From Candidatus Brocadiia bacterium (GTDB lineage Bacteria > Planctomycetota > MHYJ01 > WSZJ01): DNA of 6,900 bases. The notes below the pieces were generated by a model that was not told the origin of the DNA, ran no database searches, and saw only the letters and a program-made list of their open reading frames with translations. Shown here piece by piece: positions 1-6,468 of this stretch (positions are counted from its first letter, which is position 1; every line of letters begins with the position of its first letter). A program made the position numbers and the translations under genes. The stretch is from assembly GCA_013360825.1 (NCBI GenBank), contig JABWAY010000223.1, positions 1 through 6,900 of the forward strand, read 5' to 3'.

Positions 1-332
1 ACGCGGCCGCAGACGCCGCAGGCCGAGGTGGTCAGCGTGCCCCGCCGGGCGGGGACGGCGAGGAGGCCGCGCCCCGCCGCGCCCCGGACATGCACGATGT
101 TTTGTTTTGCATCGTGCCGCACCGACACGTCCGCCGCCGACCGGATCAGGCCTTCCGCGAGTAGAAACCCGAGCACCATCGCCCGCTCAAGCCCCGGAGT
201 CCGCATCGTGACCGCCAGCGTCCGCCCCCGGAGGCGGATCTCCAGCGGCTCCTCCACCGCAATCGCATCCAGCCCGGCGGGGGGAAGGCGGCGCCCCGGC
301 CGCGCCCCGCGCCGCACCGCCCTCACGGTCAC
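1..332 (-). CDS. fdhD: FdhD, formate dehydrogenase sulfurtransferase (C-terminal part beyond window)
   Basis: FdhD takes sulfur from the cysteine desulfurase IscS and delivers it to the bis-MGD cofactor of formate dehydrogenase in the cytoplasm; without it the enzyme is inactive. The first 110 codons are visible. The reading frame gives the family's N-terminal block VEEPLEIRLRGRTLAVTMRT, then GFLLAEGLIRSAADV, and ends at the window edge in TTSACGVCGR. C105 and C108 form the CxxC pair that matches the essential pair of E. coli FdhD (Cys121/Cys124); the family is about 260-280 residues, so more than half lies outside. I chose the GTG at 332 because GAGAGG sits 6 nt upstream (339-344); a second in-frame GTG at 326 is possible. 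It follows hcrB by 35 bp on the same strand and is probably co-transcribed with it, yet its natural client is the formate dehydrogenase encoded divergently at 4558. Family assignment is firm; only the exact start is uncertain. Confidence 0.92.
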   Translation of the reverse strand, partial: MTVRAVRRGARPGRRLPPAGLDAIAVEEPLEIRLRGRTLAVTMRTPGLERAMVLGFLLAEGLIRSAADVSVRHDAKQNIVHVRGAAGRGLLAVPARRGTLTTSACGVCGR

Positions 333-367
333 GGGGTTCCTCTCCGGCGCCGGCACGCCGCGACGCC

Positions 368-1450
368 CTACCCCAGGCACGAAGCGCCCCGGGCCACCCG
401 GCGGCCGAGCTGGCCCATCGTGCGCGGGTCGTCCCCGCGGAGCTCCCGGAGGGCCCCTGTCAGGAATTCCGCGGTGACCTTCCGGCGCCAGGCGGTCTGG
501 AAGTCCGTGTTGTCCATCGGCTTCGCATGGCGGGACGCCGCCCCCGCGAACTCCGCGATCACGTCGTCGGTCAGCGACTTCCCGACCAGCGAAGCGGACT
601 CGGCGAGGACGAGGGGCATCGACGCGACCGCGCCGAGCACGACGCGGGCGTCGGTGACCTCCCCGGATTTCGAGAAGGTCGCCGCCGCGGCGACGGAGAG
701 CACGGGGAAGTCGAACGACCCCCTGCGGCGGAGCTTCCAGTACGCGGATTTCTGCCCCGCCGCCCGCGGCACCCGGACCCGGGTCACGACCTCGTCGGGG
801 GCCTTCTTCAGGAACAGCATCCCGTCGTCGTTGTAGAGATCGGCGACGGCGATGTCGCGCTTCCCGCGCGCCTTCGACCGGAGTTCCACGGTGGCGCCGA
901 GGGCGGCCAGCATCGGCCCGCCGTCGGTGGACGAGACCGCCCAGCAGCGCGGGCTCGCGGGGGCGACCCAGCAGACCGAGCCGCCGGCGTCTTCCGTCAG
1001 CGCGCTGCCGTGGGGCGCCGGCGCCTTCATGCAGAAGCGGATCGACTGCCGCCACTCGTAATTCTGGTTGTAGTAGTTGCAGCGCGTGTCGAGGCAGAGG
1101 TTCCCGCCCAGGGTCGCGGTCGCCCGGATGAGCGGTGACGCGATGCTCCCGACGGCGCGCGACAGCCCGGGCCACTCCGCCGCCACCCGCCCGTCCAGCG
1201 CCAGGTCGGCCAGCGTCGTCCCCGGCCCGATCACCGCCGCGCCGTCCCCCCCGATCGAAATCCCGGCGAACCCCGGAATCCGCCGCAGCGAGACCAGCAC
1301 CTCCGGCCGGTGCTGCCGCCGCTTGAGGTTCGGCACCACGTCCGTCCCCCCCGCCAGCAGCATCGCCTTCGGCCCGTGGTCGGCCAGCACCGACGCCGCT
1401 TCTTCCACCGTCTTCGCCGCGTGATAGCGGAACTCCGGACAGCGCATCAT
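368..1450 (-). CDS. hcrB: 4-hydroxybenzoyl-CoA reductase-type beta subunit (FAD and [4Fe-4S])
   Basis: This is the flavin subunit of a xanthine-oxidase-family molybdoenzyme, passing electrons between an external donor and the [2Fe-2S] and Mo subunits. It has 360 residues. The FAD-binding domain covers about residues 1-225, with the loop AGGTD at 33-37 and the second flavin motif ATLGGN at 112-117; the rest is the CO-dehydrogenase-flavoprotein C-terminal domain. After ATLGGN comes a cysteine-rich loop absent from ordinary xanthine dehydrogenases, with C124, C140, C160 and C169. As I recall the Thauera aromatica HcrB ligands (122, 138, 146, 155), the first and last spacings (16 and 9) match exactly, while the middle one is 20 rather than 8. 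This loop holds the extra [4Fe-4S] cluster typical of 4-hydroxybenzoyl-CoA reductases. The ATG at 1450 overlaps the hcrA stop by 4 bp and has GAGGGGG 7 nt upstream (1458-1464); a second ATG follows immediately. The family is firm; the substrate is inferred. Confidence 0.9.
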   Translation of the reverse strand: MMRCPEFRYHAAKTVEEAASVLADHGPKAMLLAGGTDVVPNLKRRQHRPEVLVSLRRIPGFAGISIGGDGAAVIGPGTTLADLALDGRVAAEWPGLSRAVGSIASPLIRATATLGGNLCLDTRCNYYNQNYEWRQSIRFCMKAPAPHGSALTEDAGGSVCWVAPASPRCWAVSSTDGGPMLAALGATVELRSKARGKRDIAVADLYNDDGMLFLKKAPDEVVTRVRVPRAAGQKSAYWKLRRRGSFDFPVLSVAAAATFSKSGEVTDARVVLGAVASMPLVLAESASLVGKSLTDDVIAEFAGAASRHAKPMDNTDFQTAWRRKVTAEFLTGALRELRGDDPRTMGQLGRRVARGASCLG

Positions 1451-3951
1451 GACTGCACCCCCTCGACCTTCGCCCCCGGCGAGCCGGGCGCGAGGCGGAA
1501 TCCCGAGGCCAGCAGTTTCGACTTGCGGGGTTTTTCATTGGAAGCGGTCCCGTCGCCGCCCTCGGCGGGGGTCCTGACCTTCGACGCCTCCGGCCAGTCG
1601 ATGGAAGGGAACGAGGCGGGGCCGCAGCGCGGATCCCGCCCGTGGTCGCGTTCCCAGATCGCCTTCGCGATTTTCTCCGGCGTGATCGGGGTCTCGTCCA
1701 CCCGGACGCCGACGGCGTCGAACACGGCGTTCGCGACGGCGGGGGGCATGGGGAGAAGCGGGCCCTGCCCGACTTCCTTCGCGCCGTACGGGCCGTTGGG
1801 ATCGGGATCCTCGATGAAGACCGTGTCGACCGGCGGCATCTCGAGCGTGGTCGGGCTCTTGTACTCGAGCATCGACGGCATCTTGTGCACCAGCGCCCCC
1901 GAGAGATTCGCGGGGAGGCGGCGCATCGCCTGCTCCTCCATCAGAGCCTCGCCGAGCCCCATGTAGACGCTTCCCTCGACCTGCCCGCGGGCCAGGATCG
2001 GGTTGAGGACGCGGCCGATGTCGTGGGCGATCCAGACTTTGGTGACCTCGAGCCAGCAGGTGCGCGGATCGACATCGACTTCGACCACGGCGGCGGTGAA
2101 GGAGTATGCCGGGCTCGGGCCGACGCCGCCGCCCTTGTAGCGGGCGGGGGACGGCGGGGGTTTATACGAGCCGGTGGTGCCGAGGGTGCCGTGGAGGGCT
2201 TCGCCGAGGATGACGGCGTCCTGGAAGGAGACGCCTTTGTCGGGGTCCTGGGCGTCGAAGACGCGACCGCCGGCGAAGACGAGGCGATCGGCGGGGAGGT
2301 CGAGTTTGCGTGCGACGGCGGAGGCGATCAGGTCGCGGCCGCGTTCGGCGGCCTGGATGGCGGCGTTGCCCATCATGAGGGTGACGCGGCTGGAGTAGGA
2401 GCCGAGGTCGACGGGGGTCATCGAGGTGTCGCCGGTGACGACGCGGATGTCGTGGGTGGTGAGGCCGAGGACTTCGGCGACCATGGCGGCGAGGACGTCG
2501 TCGGAGCCCTGCCCGATTTCCGCGGCGCCGCAGAACGCGGTGACGCCGCCGGAGCGGTCGAACTGGAGCTGGACGCCGGAGTGGGGCAGGTCGTTCCAGT
2601 AGATCGGGAGCCCGGCGCCGGAGAGGTAGGTCGAGACGGCGAGCCCCATCCCGTGACCCGGGCCGAGCCGTCCCCGGCGTTCCCGCCACCCCGACCGCTC
2701 CACCACCGACTCGATGCAGGCGCGGAGTCCGGAGGTGCCGATCCGCATCCAGTTCGCCGTAAACGAATTCGCCGGCGCGAGCTGCTTCAGCCGCAGGTCC
2801 GCCGGGTCGATCCCGAGGGAGACCGCGATCTTGTCGAGCTGGACCTCCTGGCCGAAGCGGGGCTGCGGGGTCCCGTGGCCGCGCTTCGGGCCGCACGGAG
2901 GCTTGTTGGTGAAGACGCGGCAGCCGCGGAAACGGTACTTCGGGATGGCGTAGGTGACGGTCTGGAGGGCGCCGGTGTAGAACGTGGAGGCGACGCCGTA
3001 GCTGCCGTAGGCGCCGCCGTCGAGCAGCGTCTCGAGATCCATGCCGACGATCGTCCCGTCCTTCTTCACGCCGGTCTTCATCCGCATGAGCACGGGATGG
3101 CGGCCGCGGTGGCAGTAGAAGACCTCCTCGCGGGTCAGGCAGATTTTCACCGGGCGCCCGGTCAGCATCGCCGCCTTCGCGACGACGATCTCGTGATTGA
3201 ACGGGTCGGACTTCCCGCCGAACCCGCCGCCGTTGTGGCAGGCGACGACGCGGATCAGGTGCGGGGGGATCTCCAGCGCCTTCGCGAGCGCGCGGTGGAC
3301 GTAGTGCGGCGTCTGTGTCGAGGACCAGACGCACAGTTTCCCGTCCGGCTCCACCAGCCCGACGGTCGCGTGCTGCTCCAGGGCCAGATGGGTATTCCCC
3401 GCGTAGAAGAACACGTCCTCGAAGACGCGGTCCGCCCCGGCGAGCGCGGCATCGATCTCGCCGAACTCCATGGCGACCTTCTTGTGGACGTTCCCGACGT
3501 CGCCGTAGTCGTGGATCCGCGGTTCGGGATGATCCAGCGCGTCCAGCGGGTCCGAGATCGTCCGGAGCGGCTCGAGTTCGACCTCCACCAGCAGCGCCCC
3601 CTCGATCGCCTCCTCCTCCGTCGTCGCGATCACCGCCGCCACCGGGTCGCCGACCATCCGGACGCGCCCGCGGCAGAGCGGGTGCTCGTCCTGGCTCACC
3701 GGGAGGATGCCGTAGGGGATGGGAAAGTGATCCCCGGTCAGGATCGCCTTGACGCCCTTCGCCGCGAGCGCCCTGCCGGTGTGAATCGCGCGGATCGTCG
3801 CGTGCGGGACGGTCGAGCGCACGAGGCGGCAGTGGAGCATCCGGGGGAAGGAGAGGTCGTCCGCGAACTGGGTCTGGCCGAGGACCATGGCGCGCCCGTC
3901 GATGCGCCGGCGTGCCTTCCCGATGACCCTGAGGTTGTCCGGTGTGCTCAT
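1447..3951 (-). CDS. hcrA: 4-hydroxybenzoyl-CoA reductase-type alpha subunit (molybdenum-binding)
   Basis: This is the catalytic subunit, binding the molybdopterin cytosine dinucleotide cofactor. In characterised relatives it reduces 4-hydroxybenzoyl-CoA to benzoyl-CoA. It has 834 residues, somewhat longer than the roughly 770 of Thauera HcrA, the excess lying mainly in a C-terminal tail rich in Pro, Lys and Gly. The N-terminal a/b hammerhead domain is about residues 15-130. The two Mo-cofactor domains follow, with GGGFGGK at 241-247 and CGPKRGHGTPQ beginning at C353, the form seen in benzoyl-CoA-reductase-like members. The active-site motif GPYGAKEVGQGP has Gln729 where the family normally has the catalytic Glu (Glu1261 in bovine xanthine dehydrogenase). 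The start at 3951 overlaps the hcrC stop as ATGA and has GGGGAG 8 nt upstream (3960-3965). The frame stays open upstream to 4494, but that stretch is the shadow of hcrC in another frame. The end overlaps hcrB by 4 bp. The substrate could be another aromatic compound. Confidence 0.9.
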   Translation of the reverse strand: MSTPDNLRVIGKARRRIDGRAMVLGQTQFADDLSFPRMLHCRLVRSTVPHATIRAIHTGRALAAKGVKAILTGDHFPIPYGILPVSQDEHPLCRGRVRMVGDPVAAVIATTEEEAIEGALLVEVELEPLRTISDPLDALDHPEPRIHDYGDVGNVHKKVAMEFGEIDAALAGADRVFEDVFFYAGNTHLALEQHATVGLVEPDGKLCVWSSTQTPHYVHRALAKALEIPPHLIRVVACHNGGGFGGKSDPFNHEIVVAKAAMLTGRPVKICLTREEVFYCHRGRHPVLMRMKTGVKKDGTIVGMDLETLLDGGAYGSYGVASTFYTGALQTVTYAIPKYRFRGCRVFTNKPPCGPKRGHGTPQPRFGQEVQLDKIAVSLGIDPADLRLKQLAPANSFTANWMRIGTSGLRACIESVVERSGWRERRGRLGPGHGMGLAVSTYLSGAGLPIYWNDLPHSGVQLQFDRSGGVTAFCGAAEIGQGSDDVLAAMVAEVLGLTTHDIRVVTGDTSMTPVDLGSYSSRVTLMMGNAAIQAAERGRDLIASAVARKLDLPADRLVFAGGRVFDAQDPDKGVSFQDAVILGEALHGTLGTTGSYKPPPSPARYKGGGVGPSPAYSFTAAVVEVDVDPRTCWLEVTKVWIAHDIGRVLNPILARGQVEGSVYMGLGEALMEEQAMRRLPANLSGALVHKMPSMLEYKSPTTLEMPPVDTVFIEDPDPNGPYGAKEVGQGPLLPMPPAVANAVFDAVGVRVDETPITPEKIAKAIWERDHGRDPRCGPASFPSIDWPEASKVRTPAEGGDGTASNEKPRKSKLLASGFRLAPGSPGAKVEGVQS

Positions 3952-4433
3952 CGCGGGGGCTCCCCGCCCATTTTTTCGGCGGCCCGTTCGACGGCCTCGA
4001 AGATCTGGATATACCCGGTGCACCGGCAGATGTTCCCGGCCAGCGCTTCGGAAATCTCCCCCCGGCAGGCTTTCGGTTTCCGGTCGAGGAGGGCGCGGGC
4101 CGTCACGAGGAACCCCGGCGTGCAGTACCCGCACTGGGAGGCGCCGCACTCGAGGAAGGCGTCCTGGAGGGGGTGGAGGCGCGCGTCGGAGGCGAGCCCC
4201 TCGACGGTGGTGACGGCGGCGCCGTCGACCTCCTGGGCGAGAATCAGGCAGGAAAGCGCCGGCTTGCCGTCCACGAGGACGGCGCAGGCGCCGCATTCCC
4301 CGAGCTCGCAGCCGTGCTTGGTGCCGGTCAGGCGGAGGTCCTCGCGGAGGACCTCGAGGAGGGTCTTGTGGCCGCCGAAGGTGACCTCGACGGGGTCTCC
4401 GTTGACGGTCAGGCGGATCCTGGGATCGGGCAT
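3948..4433 (-). CDS. hcrC: 4-hydroxybenzoyl-CoA reductase-type gamma subunit ([2Fe-2S])
   Basis: This small iron-sulfur subunit carries electrons between the FAD subunit and the molybdenum site. It has 161 residues, the usual length for the family. A plant-ferredoxin-like domain holds the first [2Fe-2S] cluster through C42, C47, C50 and C62 (motif GCELGECGAC). An all-helical second domain holds the other cluster through C101 and C104 (QCGYCTPG) and C136 and C138 (NICRCTGY). All eight ligands are present. I chose the ATG at 4433 because the ferredoxin fold starts straight after it (IRLTVNG) and GGAGG lies 9 nt upstream (4443-4447); the frame is open further upstream to 4742, but that part covers the intergenic space and the divergent gene. 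It is the first gene of the minus-strand operon and overlaps hcrA by 4 bp, which suggests translational coupling. The family is certain; the specific enzyme is inferred from the linked hcrB. Confidence 0.93.
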   Translation of the reverse strand: MPDPRIRLTVNGDPVEVTFGGHKTLLEVLREDLRLTGTKHGCELGECGACAVLVDGKPALSCLILAQEVDGAAVTTVEGLASDARLHPLQDAFLECGASQCGYCTPGFLVTARALLDRKPKACRGEISEALAGNICRCTGYIQIFEAVERAAEKMGGEPPR

Positions 4434-4459
4434 GGACGCGGGCCTCCGGGCGGGGACGG

Positions 4460-4487
4460 TTGAGTTCCTGCGTGAATCTGGCAGAAT
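4460..4487 (+). promoter_or_regulatory. Candidate sigma-70-type promoter for fdhA
   Basis: TTGAGT (4460-4465) and CAGAAT (4482-4487) each match the -35 and -10 consensus at four of six positions and are separated by 16 bp. Transcription would then start near 4494, about 60 nt before the chosen fdhA start codon and after the alternative in-frame ATG at 4486, which fits the later start. Matches of this quality occur by chance, so this is only a candidate. Confidence 0.25.
4475..4487. promoter_or_regulatory. Short imperfect palindrome overlapping the candidate -10 box
   Basis: AATCTG, a central G, then CAGAAT form an inverted repeat with five of six arm positions matching. It covers the candidate -10 element of fdhA and lies between the two operons, so it could be an operator for a regulator acting on either side. 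The arms are short and I recognise no regulator family for it. Confidence 0.18.
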
Positions 4488-4557
4488 GTCCCAAACGCGC
4501 GGCCTGCGCAAGAAAAAACTGAATGCCCGTTCAAACCCTTTGGCGAGGCGGCGGAGC

Positions 4558-6468
4558 ATGGCGGGATCCAGGCAGTACGCGAGGCTGACCCGGCCCCTCG
4601 TCCGCGAGGGCGGCCGGGGCGGCGCCCTGCGCCCCGCGTCGTGGGAAGAAGCGCTCGACCGAGCCGCGCGCGGCCTCGGCGGCATCGCCGGGAAGTACGG
4701 CGGCCGCGCCGTCGGACTTTTCAGCTGCTCCAAGAGCACCAACGAGATGAACTACGCGGCGCAGAAATTCATGCGCACGATCTTCGGCAGCAACAACATC
4801 GACAGCTGCAACCGGACCTGACACGCCCCCAGCGTCGCCGGTCTGGCGACGGTCTTCGGTGCCGGGGGCGGCACGAGCTCGTACGAGGAAATCGAAAAGA
4901 CGGACTTCATCCTCCTCTGGGGGTCCAACGCCCGCGCGGCGCACCCGATCTTCTTTCACCATCTGCTGAAGGGCATCCACAACGGGGCGCGGATGGCCGC
5001 GGTCGATCCGCGGCGGACGGAGTCGGTGAAGTGGGCGGATCTCTGGGCCGGGATCGACGTCGGGTCGGACATCGCCCTCGCGAACGCGATGGGGCGCGAG
5101 ATTCTCGCGGCGGGGCTGGAGCACCGCGAGTTCATCGGCGCCGCGACGGAGGGGCTGGAGGCGTACCGCGCCGGCGTCGAGCGCTACACGCTCGAATTCG
5201 CGCAGCGCGAGACCGGCGTCCCGGCGGCGACCATCCGGGAACTCGCCCACGCGTGGGCGAAGGCGAAGACCGGGATGATCTGCTGGACCCTGGGGATCAC
5301 TGAGCACCACAACGCCGTCGACAACGTCCTCGCCCTCATCAACCTCGCCCTCCTCACCGGCAAGGTCGGCCGCTACGCCTGCGGCCTCAACCCCCTCCGC
5401 GGCCAGAACAACGTCCAGGGCGGCGGCGACATGGGCGCGCTTCCCGACCGCCTCCCCGGGTTCCAGCACGTCGAGGTCGACGCGATGCGGGGGAAATTCG
5501 ACGCGCGGTGGGGGAAGCCGGTGCCGCCGGTGCGCGGGTGGCACCTGACGGAGATGTTCGAGGCGATGGGGCGGAAGGAGTTGAAGGGGCTGTGGGTGAT
5601 CGGGGAGAACCCGATGCAGTCGGAGGCGGACCAGCACCTGGCGCGCCGGCGGCTGGAGGGGCTGGAGTTCCTGGTGGTGCAGGACCTGGCGCTGACGAAG
5701 ACGGGGGAGATTGCGGACGTCGTGTTTCCTGCGGCGTCGGGGTGGGCGGAGTCCGACGGGACGGTGACGAACAGTGAGCGGCGGGTGCAGCGGGTCCGGA
5801 AGGCGGTCGAGCCGCCGGGGGAGGCGAGGACGGACCTGGAAATCATCTTCGCGCTGGCGAAGACGCTGGGACACGACTGGGGAGCGGCCGACGCCGAGCG
5901 GGTCTGGGACGAGCTGCGCGCGCTGAGCCCGGTGCATGCGGGGATGAGCTATGCGCGGCTGGAGAAGGAGCACGGGCTGCGCTGGCCGTGCTGGGACGAG
6001 ACGCACCCCGGGGAGCTCTTCCTGCACAGCCGGCTCTGGGAGCGGCCGCTGAACGGCCCGCGCGTGGCGTTCAATCCGGTGGAGCACGATCCGCCGGTGG
6101 AGCGGCTCGATGCGGAGTACCCGTTCCGGCTGACGACCGGGCGGCGGCTGGACGATTACAACACCGGCGTCCAGACGTCCGGGTACAGGTCCCCGCTGCG
6201 CCGCGGGGAGACGCTGGACATCGCGCCGGAGGACGGCGCACGGCTCGGGATCCGCGACGGCGAAACGGTCCGCGTCGTCTCGCGCCGCGGGGAGGTGCGC
6301 GTCCCCGCGCGATTCGACCCCGGGCTGCGGCCGGGGCTGACGTTCATGACCCTGCACTTCCAGGACGACGTCGCCACCAACCTGCTCACGATCGACGCGA
6401 CCGACCCGAAGGCCGGGACGGCGGAGTTCAAGGCGTGTGCCGTGCGCGTCGAAAAGGCGGGGGGCTGA
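4558..6468 (+). CDS. fdhA: Formate dehydrogenase catalytic subunit, selenocysteine-containing, no N-terminal [4Fe-4S] domain
   Basis: This is the bis-MGD Mo/W subunit that interconverts formate and CO2. With the UGA at 4819 read as selenocysteine it has 636 residues. Around the site it reads NNIDSCNRT-Sec-HAPSVAGL, closely matching E. coli FdhF. Sec88, His89 and Arg281 (in NPLRGQNNVQGGGDMGALP) align with FdhF Sec140, His141 and Arg333 at a constant offset of 52. The C-terminal cofactor-binding domain is about residues 520-634. The protein begins at YARLTRPLVRE, just where the catalytic domain of FdhF begins after its cluster domain, so the [4Fe-4S] cysteines and the FdhF Lys44 region are absent. 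The ATG at 4558 has GAGG 9 nt upstream (4545-4548); an in-frame ATG at 4486 would add 24 basic residues without cysteines. It overlaps the NuoE-like gene by one base. Activity would need SelA, SelB, SelD and tRNA-Sec encoded elsewhere, and FdhD. Confidence 0.93.
4819..4821 (+). other. UGA codon decoded as selenocysteine (Sec88 of fdhA)
   Basis: The in-frame TGA falls exactly at the metal-ligand position of formate dehydrogenases, where relatives have Sec or Cys. Homology to the family runs without a break on both sides in one frame, and a SECIS hairpin follows at the canonical distance. A true stop would leave an 87-residue fragment and a headless downstream fragment. Confidence 0.95.
4822..4870 (+). 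promoter_or_regulatory. Bacterial SECIS element of fdhA
   Basis: The mRNA hairpin that recruits SelB. The upper stem pairs CGTCGCC (4833-4839) with GGCGACG (4845-4851), seven perfect pairs, closing the five-base loop GGTCT (4840-4844). The loop is the same as the SelB-binding loop of E. coli fdhF, and the 11-nt distance from the UGA to the stem is also the same. A further lower stem can form between CGCCCCC (4824-4830) and GGGGGCG (4864-4870) across an asymmetric internal loop. The element is fully inside the coding sequence and encodes the conserved HAPSVAGL stretch at the same time. Confidence 0.93.

Larger units (their letters stand above)
4434..4557. promoter_or_regulatory. Divergent intergenic region between hcrC and fdhA
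   Basis: This 124-bp gap separates the two divergent operons and is the only place in the window where their promoters could lie. It is less GC-rich than the flanking genes in its middle part and includes the A-rich run AAGAAAAAACT at 4510-4520. I checked it for a missing N-terminal part of the formate dehydrogenase and found no CxxCxxxC pattern in the three plus-strand frames. No clear sigma-54 (-24/-12) or FNR box was seen. The presence of a promoter region follows from the gene layout; its exact elements are uncertain. Confidence 0.6.

Noticed and set aside
28..477. 149-codon plus-strand open frame at the left edge
   Set aside because: It lies opposite fdhD and the 3' end of hcrB; the translation is Arg/Pro-rich without motifs, while the minus strand gives clear FdhD sequence.
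2162..3334. 390-codon minus-strand open frame inside hcrA in another frame
   Set aside because: The product is almost entirely Arg/Pro/His low complexity and overlaps hcrA coding sequence with GGGFGGK and RGHG motifs.
4498..4520. Small GC hairpin (GCGC-GGCCT-GCGC) beside an A-rich run as a terminator
   Set aside because: On the plus strand the hairpin is followed by A residues, and on the minus strand the T-run precedes it, so neither direction fits an intrinsic terminator; the stem is only 4 bp.
4486..4557. Earlier fdhA start at the ATG of 4486
   Set aside because: It would add 24 residues of basic, non-conserved sequence without cysteines, has no clear ribosome binding site, and lies upstream of the start predicted from the promoter candidate. 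It remains possible.
1642..4821. Very long plus-strand open frame (over 1000 codons) opposite hcrA and hcrC
   Set aside because: It is antisense to two genes with full family motifs, has a low-complexity Arg/Asp/Gly/Ala-rich translation, and only becomes protein-like at about 4558, where fdhA begins in the same frame. High GC removes stops from shadow frames.
4819..4821. Nonsense mutation making fdhA a pseudogene
   Set aside because: The TGA is at the known Sec position and is followed by a perfect SECIS hairpin at the correct distance; the downstream frame is intact to its natural stop.
4531..6357. 608-codon minus-strand open frame opposite fdhA
   Set aside because: The translation is Arg/Pro-rich with no recognisable domain, and the plus strand carries clear formate dehydrogenase homology throughout.
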